A stretch of 64,000 nt of DNA, from positions 10,672,863 to 10,736,862 of the forward strand of contig CM022668.1 in assembly GCA_012295275.1 (NCBI GenBank). Reading direction: 5' to 3'. The notes below the pieces were generated by a model. That model saw nothing but the letters and a program-made list of their open reading frames with translations, made no database searches and was not told the DNA's origin. The stretch comes from Chrysomallon squamiferum. Its lineage: Eukaryota; Mollusca; Gastropoda; Neomphalida; Peltospiridae. The translations under genes were made by a program, and so were the position numbers. Below, in pieces: positions 1-61,032 of this stretch. Each line of letters starts with the position of its first letter. Within the stretch, counting starts at the first letter, position 1.

Positions 1-604
1 TCCACTGGTTTGATCACAGTGTCTGCTAGAACAGTGAGAACCACACAGTACACCATAGTGACTTGAATCACAAACTGAAAACACATTTGTAAAAGGATTA
101 AAATAAATATTAAAACTATAATTTAAAAAAGGAATATGTTTTAGACCTTACTAAATCCTGTATTCATTCTGTGTTTTATTTCTTTCTTCTTTGTCTTTTT
201 TCTAGTTTTTTGAATGATACAGAAAAGGAAAGACTTAAATATATACAATTACAAGTAAAAGGTATATAAATAAAAAGATCTATAGAAACTTACAAAAGAG
301 ATAAATATTCTGTATTTTGTTGACTTTAACAAAAATAAGCTTTATAAGCTATGATTATTATTATTATTATTATTATTATTGTAGTTGTTGTTGACATTGA
401 TGGTGTTGTGGATTTTCTATTTGTTGATGTTACTGTTTTGTTGTTGTTGTTGTTTTTACCGTCGCAGTGTGTTCCAGTCCAGTTTTGTTGACATCCTCCA
501 GTACATTCTCCAGTGACGTAGTGACACGTGTTTTCTTTACAGTGACAAAACTTTGTACACTTCTCTCCAAACGTACCAGTGTCACAAACTGAAATAACAA
601 CAAC

Positions 605-656
<52 letters not shown>

Positions 657-2560
657 GAACAACAACAATAATGAAGTAACAATAACAATAATAACAAAAA
701 ATGGCGATAAACTGTGATGATAATAATAATAACAATAATAACAAATGATGACAATAATGATGATGATGACGATAATACTAATAATAATTATTAAAATTAC
801 AACAACAACACTAACAGTGAAACATAATATCTGATTTATCATAATAAGATGAGAGATAAAAGTGATTAACTTTCTTTATTGTATAAATGTTTTCATTTTC
901 TGTAATAAAATATAAAAGTATACATACACACAAGACACACACAATCACACACATTATTTAGCATTATAGATATGTATATTATATTTTTCCAACGTAAGTA
1001 AAGAAGAAAGGGAAATGTATTTTTAAATATTATTGAATACAGATTTCTCTAAAATTGATAAGAATATAACTATTGTTACTTTCATTCTGGAACTTGATAA
1101 GTAAAACATCACAACAGCTAAAATATTTATTAAATTTGTTATTCAGTTTAATTATTAGTTTATTATTTGACTTACCAAATACTTCAACTTCACAGAAATC
1201 CATCGCTTTTCCACAGTTATCACCATAAACATCATTGTTTGTTCCCTGATACAGAGTGATGTACTGAGCCGTGTTGTTACATGTTACACGTGTTACATCC
1301 GTGCTGTTTATTGTTGTTACACCACACAGGTGACTGGTGTTAGTCTGGTTCATCTTCAAAGAACTGTAGATGTGAACATCATTTCTACGACAAGTGACTG
1401 TAAGTAAAAGTAAAATACGATTATTGCCCAAGATTAATTCATTTGTTTCGCTGTTACAACTAAATTAATACTTTTAAATGAAAATTTTTTTCAAGTTGTT
1501 TAGTTGTGAATTACGTACTATCTGCCTCAAAAACTAGGGAATTGATTTGTTTTATCATCAATATATTAATATTTAATTCTGAAATACTTTTTTTTTCATA
1601 TACGTGTATGTATTATCTATATTGATTGTGTTTGTTTCTTTTAATTTGATGAATTTATTTTTTACTTTTTAAATATTTATAGTTTGTCTCCCAAAAGGTG
1701 TAAAGTACAGATAGTGATTTGATATATGAGAAATTATAGAGTCTATTACAGATTTAATTCTTATTTTCATGACAGTTACAACTAAAATTTACTTACAACC
1801 TGTTCTGAAGTGGATGTCATGTTGATGTATGTAATATTGGTTTCCCATATCCACTTCCCACCACGAGAATGGATCACGTACAGGTGTAAGTATACAGAAC
1901 ATTGCATAGTTTCCTTGTGTGTAACTCCCATCAACAGCTAAGTAAGAATTTTTAGAGTCTCCCGTCTGATATGTAGTTTTGTTTAAAGCTACGTTTTCTG
2001 AAATAAAATTATAAATTAAAAGTTTAAATCTCTACATAAATGATAATATGTTATGCTTCTTTCTTCTTTACAGCTAATATCAGTTCTGTTTGAAAAAAAA
2101 AAACATGAAAAAAATACATTAAATATATTAGTCCATCTGTCCATATGTTCATCCCTCCATCCTTCCTTCCATCCATCCACCTATCATCAGTCCACCATCC
2201 ATCCATTTTAAATTATAAATCAAAAAAATATAAAAATCATAAAATCACAAAAAAAAGACAAACAAAAATAAAATTTTAACGAAATACATAAGAAAAAACA
2301 AAGAATATGATGATAATGATAATGACAATGTTAATAATAATAAATTTAAATGCGCTATAAATCAAACAAAAAGTGACGTAATTAATAAAATATAAATAAA
2401 TACAGAAAATAATAAAGTAGTTCTAAAAACTGGTGAATGTCTCTTTGTATTATACACTTGTACAGAGACAAAAGACAGGCACTACCTATTGTACTATTAC
2501 TGCTACTACAACAATTGTCATTATCATCATTATTTTCACAATCATTGTTACAAGCAGTAG

Positions 2561-2615
<55 letters not shown>

Positions 2616-2939
2616 GCAAACACATAATTTTCTATTTTATTTGGTACCAAATATTAAATAAACTTTGTTTTGAGTTAAAACAAAAAGTACCAATTGTACA
2701 CTTTGGTCCAGACCATCCTTTATTGCAGTTTGTGTTAGAACATCCTGTGACGTCATCACATCCAGAATTACAGTGACAGACGTACTTACAGTCTAAACCA
2801 TACTGACCCGCTGTACAGCCAGCTGAAACTGAAATTAAAATATTTAAACAGATATTATGTTTATGTATGGGCATACGAGCGAGAGTATGTGTTTTTGTGA
2901 ATCTGTGTACAATCGTAGTGGTCACTGTTGGTGTAGCTG

Positions 2940-2982
<43 letters not shown>

Positions 2983-3086
2983 CATCATCATCATCATCAT
3001 CATCATCATATCCTACCTGTAATTACGCACACAAGGAAATTCAGACATATTCCATGAATAAATAAATACATCCAAAACGACGCCAT
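1..3086 (-). CDS. Gene A: EGF/fucolectin-like receptor, 5' part (runs off the left edge)
   Basis: Six minus-strand exons in transcript order: 3086-3017 (start ATG and signal peptide, MASFWMYLF then a hydrophobic run), 2828-2691 (EGF-like, starts VSAGCTAGQYG), 1997-1797 and 1397-1176 (two halves of an F5/8-type or fucolectin-like domain with WWEVD and CGVTTINS), 588-460 (EGF-like, CDTGTFGEKC) and 74-1 (EGF-like, cut by the window edge). Every junction has GT/AG sites and phase 1, and lengths of 70, 138, 201, 222 and 129 nt match the paralogues in this window, so the visible part is intact. The protein is secreted or, by analogy with gene B, a type I membrane receptor; the transmembrane part lies outside. 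Carbohydrate binding by the lectin-like domain is inferred from family. Start choice rests on the signal peptide and on paralogues with the same start. Confidence 0.8.
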
Positions 3087-3180
3087 TTTTATCTTCTTTC
3101 TTTTTCTTTTCAGTCAAGCAGGAAGTATAGTGACAGGTAGATACACAGGTACACCCTGACACAGAAAATAATAACTAGGT
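3087..3180 (-). promoter_or_regulatory. Upstream region of gene A with ETS-like 14-mer
   Basis: The stretch directly upstream of the gene A start is conserved at fragment A2 (6821-6905) and gene B (24604-24690). It holds GTCAAGCAGGAAGT on the plus strand at 3113-3126, with a GGAA core like ETS-family sites. Whether it acts as promoter or lies in the 5' UTR is not shown. Confidence 0.45.
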
Positions 3181-3381
3181 CACACAGAGCTAACTTGTAA
3201 AACTGGTTTAAAAATTTTAAATCTGGAAACGTTCGGTTTAGTTAAATGATTAATTTGATGATAGTAGTTTTTGTTTAGACTGTCTGTTTCAAAAATAAAT
3301 TTACAATATATTAGTATTAGAAAGACCAACAAGAAGAACGTATATATGTATATGATGATGATGATGATGTTGACGATGATG

Positions 3382-3414
<33 letters not shown>

Positions 3415-3429
3415 CAAAACAAAAGGCTT

Positions 3430-5500
3430 TGTTTATGTAATCGCTGAATGGAAGCAGTGTGAATGTTAAGTGTAGATATACATTGAATGACAAAGACAAA
3501 CTTCAGGGCGTAACCAGTGTGTACATATGTAGATCATGTACTTGAATTGTATATACAAAGTAGCAAAGGTGCACACTGTCTTGTTTAGACTTTATAAGTA
3601 AGGTAAAACTGTGTGAGTACACATCATTTAACCTATACAGAGATCTTTTCACAGCAGAGTATCACTAAGTTTCTATCTTTGTAAACCGGATACTGCTATA
3701 TATATATATATATATATATCAGTATTTCTGTCTGTCTGTCTCTCGATCTAGGACTCTGTATATAAGTCTGAATATAAGTACATATGTAGATGATGTACTT
3801 GAATTGTATATACAAAGTGGCAAAGATGCACACTGTCTTGTTTAGACTTTATAAGTAACGTCAAACTGTGTGTGTACACATCATTTAACCTAAACAGAGA
3901 TCTTTTCACAGCAGAGAATCACTAAGATTCTATCTTTGTAAGCCGGATACTGCATAATGAAATATAAACGGCTGGTAAGATGGGACGTGATAACGAACAG
4001 TTTGCTGAGAATATAAAATAATATGTGTTTAAGAAATAGTTTAAATATTTAATTATCCAGATAAAAAAGTAGATGATTTCAGTGAACTGATGAGAATTAT
4101 TACACTGAACAATCGAACTGATACAAATTACGTGGAGACAAATATCCGATACTGACATACTGAGACCTATCACAAACACGTACTAACAAAAACACACAAA
4201 CGGACACACGCACACACATACACACTCATAACCATAGCACAAACTGACTCATAGAATAACATATAAACATAAACAAACACAAAAATAGACATAAACGCAG
4301 AGAAACAGAAACACATAGATATAGATACATACAGAGAACATACAAGAACGAATACAGATAACCATAAAACACATTCACAGACTTACATATAGAAACACGC
4401 AAACACAGTTATATGTAGAGAATAACGGATACACATGTACGTACATACACAGAAAAACACTGACACATATTTAGAGAGAAATATATAAAAACACAAATCA
4501 AATGCACTCAATTATGAGAAACACACACACGAAAAAAAAAAAAAAAAACCCACAGAATCACGTACATATATACATACAAAAAAAGAAACGAAGGAAAAAC
4601 ATGCACATAGAGAATGACTGAATCGTATACACACAAGAACATAAACACGGAAACACAGACATACATACATGTATAAACAAGAAACGCATACATACATGGA
4701 TAAACAAGAAACACATACATACAGGCATAAACAAGAAACACAGACATACACGGATAAACAAGAAACACATACATACATGGAGAAACAAGAAACACATACA
4801 TACATGGATAAACAAGAAACACATACATACATGGATAAACAAGATATAGATACATACAGGGATAAACAAGAAACACATACACACATGGATAAACAAGAAA
4901 CACATACATACATGGAGAAACAAGAAACACAAATATACGTAACATTTACAAAGACAAAGACATAAACTCGTATAACAAACAGATAAACAGTCATACAAAC
5001 AGGCACATTTCTGTTCTAAATTCTGTTTTTTCACTGAAAATAAACTTGAACTAATCTAGATAGTTACATATTATCCAAACCCGTACTTAGAGAGAGCACA
5101 CCCCAGACACATCCCTGATAAACGAGTCACGCAACAGTTAACAGTTAATGTCTAAACGAGTCTAATTTCTACAGCTTAACATCACCGTGTCACGCTTTAA
5201 ACTCGAATATAGTCTCCATTTGAGAAATCAGCTCCTGTAGCTTTCAACAGCCACGCCTTGTGTGCACGCTGCGCAAAACATAAATACACGTGTTTTAAAA
5301 AGATAAAACATCGCAGTGTCGTAGTCGTTTCAAAAGTACATTTTTACAACGACTCAGCATAAGTACATATATTTAAGAGTTTGTAAAGTGTCTTAAAAGG
5401 AATATAGTGATTTGTAGTCGCTAGTTTAAAAACGTCTGATATTAAACACTGTGCAACAAACTGTAGACTTTCATACTTATATAGAAACACACGTTTCCAA
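3430..5500. repeat. Intergenic segmental repeat, copy 1 (copy 2 at about 10.66-12.18 kb)
   Basis: No gene seen. From about 3520 to 5500 the sequence is collinear with about 10660-12180: the same block starting near CATATGTAGAT(G/C)ATGTACTTG, the same CA-rich middle, and the same end piece near GAGAAATCAGCTCCTGTAGC. Copy 1 also repeats its own start (3525-3690 and 3775-3950). The stretch 3430-3515 is separately repeated at 7302-7390 and, weaker, at about 24900-24980, always upstream of a minus-strand signal exon. Confidence 0.75.
4668..4935. repeat. 27-bp minisatellite
   Basis: About ten copies of a unit like ATAAACAAGAAACACATACA plus TACATGG. Open frames on both strands exist only because the unit is a multiple of three. 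The second copy of the surrounding repeat (about 11.5-11.65 kb) has only a few degenerate units, so the array expanded in copy 1 or shrank in copy 2. Confidence 0.85.
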
Positions 5501-5587
5501 ATATAAGGACATATATGTATGTATGTATGTAAGTATGTATGTATATATGTAGGTATGAAGGTATTTTATGTCTAATAAAAACAATGA

Positions 5588-5735
5588 CAATATATCTAGA
5601 TATGCATAACGATCGTTTATGTTATCTCGGAGGTATTATGAACTATTTTATTAAATTCTTTATTTACACTGTTTGTGTAACAGTCCACTCTCTCTGTTAT
5701 CTAATGAAATCTCTACTTGCTGCTTGACACAGACT
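5588..5735 (+). promoter_or_regulatory. Orphan plus-strand promoter remnant without its signal exon
   Basis: This matches the region upstream of the signal exons at 8245, 8883 and 25998 (GAGGTATTATGAACTATTTTAT, ATTCTTTATTTACACTGTTTG, CAGTCCACTCTCTCTGTTATC). It holds a changed 14-mer (ACTTGCTGCTTGAC, 5715-5728; one base off the others). Similarity stops at about 5735, exactly where the ATG of the signal exon should begin. It marks the divergent partner of gene A, which has been lost. Confidence 0.65.
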
Positions 5736-5742
5736 GTATGTC

Positions 5743-6105
5743 CATGTAATATAGTATACCCTTACATATAGTTAAAGGACACCATTGTCAGTTGTACTAC
5801 TACTACTACTAAATATGTACATACAAATTATATTTTTCTTTTTCAGCTAATATCATTTATATATGAAAGCCCCCAATGAAATATATTAATTATATAAATA
5901 TTCCATCACGTCTTTTTATATTTACATGTAATATAGTATACCCTTACATATAGTTAAAAGACGGCATTGTCAGTTGTACTACTACTATTGCTAAATATGT
6001 ACATAAATTATTTTTTTCTTTTTCAGCTAATGTCAGTTCTGTTTGAATTTCCACAATAAAATGTATTAAATATATAAATCCATCTCTTCTTCTACTCACC
6101 CATCC
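5743..6105. repeat. 182-bp tandem duplication
   Basis: Two direct copies, about 5743-5924 and 5925-6105, each starting CATGTAATATAGTATACCC and ending after TTTTTCAGCTAAT. The second runs into sequence like gene A's intron upstream of the F5/8 exon (about 2070-2170). It sits at the junction between the orphan promoter and fragment A2. Confidence 0.7.
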
Positions 6106-6466
6106 ATCATTAGTCTATCGTCCATCCCTTCTTAATTAAGAAAACAATAAAAAATAATGAACTGACAATAAAATAATAACGAATTAATAATGATAATGAT
6201 GATATTATCGATAATGATGATAATGATAATGATGAGGTTAATAATAATAATAACTGTAAATACGTTAGAAAAGTTAAAAAATTATAATAATAAAAAAGTA
6301 ATAATAAAAAAAAAAAGGTATAATACTACTACTACTACTAATAATAATAATAATAATTATTATTATTAGTATTAGTATTAGTATTAGTATTAGTATTATT
6401 ATCATACTTTTCCATTTTATTTAGTACGAAATATTAAATAAACTTTGAGTTTAAGTAAAACACTAC

Positions 6467-6820
<354 letters not shown>

Positions 6821-7063
6821 TTTTATCTTCTTTCTTTGTTTTTCATTTCTGCCAAGCAGGAAGTAGTTACAGGTAGATACACAGGTACACACCGATACAG
6901 AAAATAATAACTAGGTCACACAGAGATATATACTTGTTTTAGACTACAGGTTACGTGTCACCTTATACTTTGTGATAACTATTACTCTACTACTACCACT
7001 GCTGTTATTATTATTAGTAGTAGTATTAGTATTATTATATTTATTATTATTATTATTATTTTA

Positions 7064-8099
<1,036 letters not shown>

Positions 8100-8244
8100 T
8101 ATCATATATTACCCGAGGTATTACGAGTTATTTTATTACATTCTTTATTTAGACACACTGCATGTAGAAAACCTGTTTGTGTAACAGTCCACTCTCTCTG
8201 TTAGCTAATGAAATCTCTACTTCCTGCTTGATAGAGACTGAACG
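8100..8244 (+). promoter_or_regulatory. Upstream region of exon copy C'
   Basis: Conserved with the upstream regions of C and D. Contains the 14-mer variant ACTTCCTGCTTGAT at 8219-8232, 12 bases before the ATG at 8245. Confidence 0.45.
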
Positions 8245-8318
8245 ATGGCGACGTGGTCACGGAATGACTTGTGTTTTTTTTACAGTGTTTCTGTGTTTTA
8301 TTATTAATGTGATTTCAG
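8245..8318 (+). pseudogene. C': broken duplicate of the plus-strand signal exon
   Basis: ATGGCGACGTGGTCACGG onward matches the signal exons of C and D, ending with the same TTTCAG|GTAAG donor. The exon is 74 nt instead of 73 because the T run after TTGTG has one extra base, which shifts the signal peptide into a stop (TTATTATTAA). The intact copy lies 640 bp downstream. Confidence 0.75.
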
Positions 8319-8347
8319 GTAAGATATAACTGTAACTGTACTACTCT

Positions 8348-8838
8348 GTATTTTTAACATTCTTTATTTAGACACTGCATGTAGAAAACCTGTTTGTGTA
8401 ACAGTCCACTCTCTCTGTATTTTATTACATTCTTTATTTAGACACTGCATGTAGAAAACCTGTTTGTGTAACAGTCCACTCTCTCTGTATTTTATTACAT
8501 TCTTTATTGCTACACCTTCATGTAGAAAACCTGTTTGTGTAACAGTCCTACTCTCTGTATTTTATTACATTCTTTATTTTACCTTCATGTAGAAAACCTT
8601 TTGTGTATTAGTCCACTGACTACTGTATTTTATTACATTCTTTATTTAGACACCTTCATGTAGAAAACCTGTTTGTGTAACAGTCCACTCTCTCTGTATT
8701 TTATTACATTCTTTATTTAGACACCTTCATGTAGAAAACCTGTTTGTGTAACAGTCCACTCTCTCTGTATTTTATTACATTCTTTATTTAGAGACCTTCA
8801 TGTAGAAAACCTGTTTGTGTAACAGTCCACCCTCTCTG
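8348..8838. repeat. 71-bp minisatellite made of promoter sequence
   Basis: About seven copies of a 71-bp unit containing ACATTCTTTATTTAGACACC and TTTGTGTAACAGTCCACTCT, which is the conserved upstream block of the signal exon. The array lies between the broken and intact signal exons and runs straight into the intact promoter. Confidence 0.85.
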
Positions 8839-8882
8839 TTATCTAATGAAATCTCTACTTCCTGCTTGACAGAGACTGAACG
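8839..8882 (+). promoter_or_regulatory. Upstream region of gene C with 14-mer
   Basis: ACTTCCTGCTTGAC at 8857-8870 ends 12 bases before the gene C ATG, the same spacing as in gene D. Confidence 0.45.
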
Positions 8883-16243
<7,361 letters not shown>

Positions 16244-16345
16244 GTAAATAAATTTAACTTTTAGAAAATCATAGAATACATAGTCGACGACATCAAATAT
16301 GAGCGAGCGGGTTTAAGACTTATTTAAGTTTTCTCATCCTTTTAT

Positions 16346-16545
16346 NNNNNNNNNNNNNNNNNNNNNNNNNNNNNNNNNNNNNNNNNNNNNNNNNNNNNNN
16401 NNNNNNNNNNNNNNNNNNNNNNNNNNNNNNNNNNNNNNNNNNNNNNNNNNNNNNNNNNNNNNNNNNNNNNNNNNNNNNNNNNNNNNNNNNNNNNNNNNNN
16501 NNNNNNNNNNNNNNNNNNNNNNNNNNNNNNNNNNNNNNNNNNNNN
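16346..16545. other. Assembly gap, exactly 200 N
   Basis: Same length as the gap at 48801, so the size is probably a placeholder. It lies between the last visible exon of gene C and the tail exon of gene B, so the end of B's tail and the whole 3' half of C could be hidden here. Confidence 0.95.
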
Positions 16546-24603
<8,058 letters not shown>

Positions 24604-24690
24604 TTTTATCTTCTTTCTTTCTTTTTCATTTCTGTCCAGCAGGAAGTATAGATAAACGTTGATAAACACACTGATACAGAAAATAACACC
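24604..24690 (-). promoter_or_regulatory. Upstream region of gene B with ETS-like 14-mer
   Basis: GTCCAGCAGGAAGT at 24634-24647, 30 bases upstream of the ATG, conserved with genes A and A2. Confidence 0.45.
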
Positions 24691-25338
24691 TAGGTCACAC
24701 TCAGATATTTTTAGTCTGTATCTGTTTTCAGTCTGATTTGTAAAACTGGCTTAAGAAATTTAAATCTAGATACGTTCGGTTTAGTTAAATAATTAATATG
24801 ATGATAGTAGTTTATATTCAGAACGTATATATGTATATGATGATGATGATGATGGTAATAATAATCATAATAATAATAATAGTATTAAGAAGAAAGGGCT
24901 GGGTTTATACAATCGTTGATGGGAAGCAGTACGTATACACTGAATGGGAAACAAACACTTCACTGCGTACTGTGACAATTCTGAAATGCAGGCATAGAAA
25001 TAAAATAATTAGTTTCACTACTCACACTACAGAGTTAGGATATAAAAAAAGATAAGGACACCGAAACACATGTACACGAATATAGACAACAATCACGAAA
25101 ACAACGATTTCATTAAAATAATACTAACTTTCAATAAAAACTGTATTTTAAATGAATTTTATATTTTCTGCTACAAAACAGTTTCAATGTTATGTTTGTC
25201 TTAGATAAAGATTAGCTACCTTGTACAGTAAACATGTACAGTCATAGCGTACCTGACTTTATCTGTTCTGTTTAGTGGTGTTTACACAGAAATACCTCGT
25301 TGGATAGGATAGGAAGACTAGTCGTAGTAGCCGTAGTG

Positions 25339-25383
<45 letters not shown>

Positions 25384-25666
25384 GGCAGAATTTAATAATG
25401 AAAATGACGACGATGATGATAATTATCGAAATAAGGATTATAAGAATTAGACAAAAACTGGAAAACATAAAACAATCTGAGAGGTATAAAATTTTGTGAC
25501 CACATACAATTATTTACGCACACACAAATCCGCACCGAAATACAAATGTATTCACAAACAGACACACACAGAGAACAAATTACATTTACTGTTGCAACGA
25601 TGTTTGTGAAGTATAAATTGTTTTTCTTTCCGTGCTCTGATTCAGAAGCATTCATTTACACTCTAC

Positions 25667-25753
<87 letters not shown>

Positions 25754-25889
25754 GTTTTAACTATTTTATTTAACATTATCTTCTCTAAACTAAGTATGTT
25801 CTTATGATGAACTTTATTCAGGTTACTCCTACCTGAGCAAGATAACAATAATAAAAACAATGACAGTATATGTATACGATAATTTATTT
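24691..25889. other. Divergent intergenic region between genes B and D
   Basis: Contains ATT-type runs (25339-25383), a (GA)n tract (about 25673-25747) and blocks shared with 7290-8100. It is the centre of a large inverted repeat of ectodomain exons. No exon seen. Confidence 0.6.
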
Positions 25890-25997
25890 TATCTCGGAGG
25901 TATTATGAACTATCTTATTGCATTCTTTATTTACACTGTTTGTGTAAAAGTCCACTCTCTCTGCTATCTCTACTTCCTGCTTGACTAAGGCTGAACT
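25890..25997 (+). promoter_or_regulatory. Upstream region of gene D with ETS-like 14-mer
   Basis: Conserved with the regions before C', C and the orphan copy at 5588. ACTTCCTGCTTGAC at 25972-25985 ends 12 bases before the ATG at 25998. Confidence 0.5.
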
Positions 25998-46484
<20,487 letters not shown>

Positions 46485-47100
46485 CACCATCGTCAGTGAA
46501 TTTGTCAGACATTTATAAAATGACAATGAATTTGCTTGAATCATTTGTTTTATAATTCAAGACAATAGTGAATTTCTCAGATATTTTATGTGAAAACTCA
46601 AACTGACAGTTAATTTGTTAGAACATTTTTATATCTAGTTCGACAGAGAATTTCTTCGAATATTTTGTTTTATTACTCAAGTGACAGTACATTTTTAAGA
46701 ACCATTTTTTTTTTTCATATAGTTTGACAGTGAATTTCTCAGAATATTTTGTTTAGTAGTTCATGACAATACTGAATTTGCTAATAATTGCAGTTTTAAT
46801 CAGAATCGGAGTTTACTAACGCTATGGTTTTGTTTAAATTATAAGAAATAATATATCTGCTGTGGTGGAATGCAAGGGAAATAACTCTTTCATTTATTAA
46901 AATAACCACAACTGAAAAAAAAAAAACAAAAAACAAACTTTTATGTTGAAATAAAGGAGTAATTTATTTTAACCAGAACAACAACATCAGCAACAACAGC
47001 ATAGTCGTAATAGTAGAAGTAGTAGGTAGTACACAGTAATAGTATTAATAATTAGATGATGATAGTGTTGCATATTATGAATAAAAAAGAAGTAAAAAGT
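46485..47100 (+). other. Gene D 3' flank, probable 3' UTR
   Basis: Similar to the sequence after the gene E stop (59788-about 60400), so it was part of the duplicated unit. A possible poly(A) signal AATAAA is at 46950-46955. No open frame of interest. Confidence 0.5.
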
Positions 47101-47141
47101 TTCAAATAATAATAGAAGTAAGAACTTCAACAATATAAACA

Positions 47142-47665
47142 CATGTGGTACCCTGTCTTGTGAGTTTAATTCGTTTCGTGATCGAGCTCGTAACTCAATT
47201 TTTACCTAATGAAATTAACTGAAATACCATTAATTCGTTCCAGCCACGAAAAACTACCCCAACTTTTTGTAACGTGTTTCTAAATAAGAAAAAATGTATC
47301 TATAAATGAAAAATAAAGTATCAAAAAAAAATAAAAGAAAATAAAAAGAAATAAGTTTTTGTAAAGTGTGCAGTGTTAGGGTTTCTCCATCTTTTCATGG
47401 ACAGAGGTCCGCAGCTTAGAAATTATGTTAACACCTTTGGTTGGAGTTATAGCCTTTATCGACTCCTTCTGCTTCAGTATTGTACATATCTTAAAAGTTT
47501 ACTACGCTCGTACTGCCTAGCCATGTTGAATACACGCACATCTCGCTCATGTTTTTCTATGATTTCATGCTTTAATTCAATGGACATCATCCGCTTCTTC
47601 TTCTCAGCACTGTCCTTTCTTAGAATCCATGGAAATTTGGCAAAATATTGCACAAAACGCGAGCG
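47142..47665 (-). mobile_element. Tigger-like DNA transposon fragment, copy 1
   Basis: Starts CATGTGGTACCCTG, then GAGTTTAATTCGTTTCGTGA and CGAGCTCGTAACTC, matching the element at 62164-62936. On the minus strand it carries the start of a Tigger/pogo-type transposase, with pieces like IELKHEII, KHERDVRV and NMARQYER, which is the N-terminal helix-turn-helix region. The right end is lost at about 47665. No DDE domain. Confidence 0.7.
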
Positions 47666-47699
47666 CAGACTGTTTGACTTGCAGTGAAATCCTTTATTT

Positions 47700-48800
47700 A
47701 CACTTTCACATTTCAGTTAGTACTTAAATAGAAACAAATGCTGTTACTTAGTTATACAAAATTTCAGTAGAAAGAAATTAATTCCTGTATGTTATCTGAA
47801 AGGAGTGTGTGTATCTATCTATTTATATAGAAAAACATATGTGATGTGTATTAAAATTTTAATTTTCGTATCTTCTACTTATTGTTTGCATTAAAAGTAA
47901 TTTGCTAAAAAGAATTTCAGTTTATATATTTTATTCTTTATTTAAAAAATTTCGCAGTTCTGTGCTTTTCTCTTCAAGCAGAATGATTCCACACATGGTT
48001 TTTTCTGAACTGAGAGAGAGACCAGCCACGTGAATTAAAACACATTACATTAATAAAATAAAATAAAAATCAACGTCTTGTTACAGTCTTGTTACAGTCT
48101 TGTTACTCTCTCTCTGTCTCTGTTGTTACTAATGTGTTTGCTTCTCTTTTGATGTTGGTTTAATTACAACAGGAAAATTGAAAGAATAAAATTAAATAAA
48201 ATAAATAAGCAAGCAATCAAGTAAATAAATCAATAAATTACACAAATTATTATCGAGAGATTAGTGATATCCCCGATAAATCCCTAAATCAACACAAAAA
48301 AAAAAAAAAACGCCCGTAACAAAAAGCGAAAAGCAAAACAAACATAAAAAAAAAGAACACATAGAAACAAAAAACACATCAAAAACCCTCTAAAAAGAGA
48401 AAAACAACAACAAAAAAAACAAGATATGAAAAGAAAATCACATAAAAAAAACAACAACGAAACAACAACAACAACTATAACCAAACAACTCCTCAGAAAT
48501 CCAAAACAAATAAAAATATGTTTGTATTCATAAAATAATAATATACAACTGTATAATAAAATTTAAAAGAAGAAGAAGAAGAAGAAAGGAATATAGAGAA
48601 AACTATTAATATTTCCATTATATTACATTTTACTAGGAACAATTATGAATTAGCTATAATGTATCTACTATTTTTGATGGAGTCATAATGTAAGTGATTT
48701 CATATGGAATTTTATTGTTATTATTATTTTTTTTTTAAATTATTATTATTATTATTGCATGTGTGGAAATATTTACAAAATATATTTTAGTACAAATGTT
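47700..48800. other. Intergenic region, no gene seen
   Basis: AT-rich with A-rich and GAA stretches. I looked for EGF, F5/8 or signal exons of gene E here and found none on either strand. Confidence 0.6.
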
Positions 48801-49000
48801 NNNNNNNNNNNNNNNNNNNNNNNNNNNNNNNNNNNNNNNNNNNNNNNNNNNNNNNNNNNNNNNNNNNNNNNNNNNNNNNNNNNNNNNNNNNNNNNNNNNN
48901 NNNNNNNNNNNNNNNNNNNNNNNNNNNNNNNNNNNNNNNNNNNNNNNNNNNNNNNNNNNNNNNNNNNNNNNNNNNNNNNNNNNNNNNNNNNNNNNNNNNN
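48801..49000. other. Assembly gap, exactly 200 N
   Basis: Placeholder-size gap about 80 bp before the first visible exon of gene E. Its ectodomain could be hidden here. Confidence 0.95.
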
Positions 49001-49083
49001 CACACACACACAGATACAAACACATGTATATTGTTGTTGTTGTTGTTGTTGCTGTTATTATTAATTTATTGTTATTTTAATAG

Positions 49084-59787
<10,704 letters not shown>

Positions 59788-60400
59788 CACCATCGTCAGT
59801 GAATTTGTCAGACATTTATAAAATGAAAATACATTTGGTTGAATTGTTTGTTTTATAATTCAAGACAATAGTGAATTTATCAGAATATTTTATGCAAAAA
59901 ATCAACATGACAGCTAATTTGTTACAACATTTTGTATATGTAGTTCGACAGAGAATATTTTGTTTTATTACTCAAGATGACAGTACATTTCTTAGAACCA
60001 TTTTATTTTTCATATAGTTCGACAGTGATTTTCTTAGAATAGTTCAGGACAGTGCTTAATTTGCAAATAATTGCAGTTTTAATCAGAATCGGAGTTAACC
60101 AGTGGTATGGTTTCTTGTATAGTAGAAGGAAAAAAATGTATCTGCTATGGTGGAATATAAGGGAACTCTTTATGCTATTAAAATAACCAAAACTGAAACA
60201 TTGAATCGTTTTGTGTCTTTTCGACAAGTTAAAACTGAAAGGTTTAACTAAACAAGTAATCTATTTTAACATCATCAACAGCACACAAACACTCAAAGAA
60301 AACAACAACAATAGCATCAGCTATAGTAGTAGAAGTAGTAGATAGGACGTTGTAATAGTAACAATAATAACTTGATGATGACAGTGATGAAGACTAAGAA
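59788..60400 (+). other. Gene E 3' flank, probable 3' UTR
   Basis: Similar to 46485-47095; similarity fades near 60400, marking the right edge of the D/E duplication. Confidence 0.5.
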
Positions 60401-60987
60401 TAGATAACTTCAGCTGCAAGAATAAATAAAGAAAGAAAGTAAGAAAGAAATAAAGAAAGAAAAAGAAGAAAAGAAAAGAGTAGTACCAGTGACAGCCACG
60501 ACAGATGAAAAAGTAGAAGAAAAAAATAATAATAAAAAAGGAAGAAAATAAAATAAAATGCATTTAATATAGACTGAAAAAAAGAACTTTATGTCTACAT
60601 ATTTAATAATAATTGGTGAAAAAGTAGAAGAAAAAGAAAACAAAATAAAATTAAAAAAGAAGAAAAAATAATAAGTAAAATTTATATAATATTTATCACT
60701 ATAAAATCAAATAAAATATTAATTATGTCTATAAATTTAATAATAATTTGTGAAGAATTATAAAATTCCGACTTCATTATCTCAGCTTAGGATTTCGCTG
60801 TTGTTAAATCAACTTCTGGTTGATCGTTCTCTTACAGTGTAATTTACCAATGTTCCAAATATATCATTACAAAGGGATAAACAGAAAAAGTGTGATCTTT
60901 TAACCTTTACTTTGACCTTAAAGTTCATCTTCTGGATCACTTGACCTTCAAATAATTTTAAATGAAACATTTAGCCAAACGGTTTAG

Positions 60988-61032
<45 letters not shown>

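Noticed and set aside
326-842. Open frames rich in Ile, Leu, Tyr or Cys over ATT and related runs, here and at 2433-3009, 22103-22433, 24425-24655, 28948-29287 and elsewhere
   Set aside because: Translations of trinucleotide repeats. Only the embedded EGF parts with splice sites are coding.
4508-5034. Cys/Val/Tyr-rich frames on the minus strand and a KQETHTYMD repeat frame on the plus strand
   Set aside because: Products of the 27-bp minisatellite and CA-rich DNA; not kept in the second copy at 11.4-11.7 kb.
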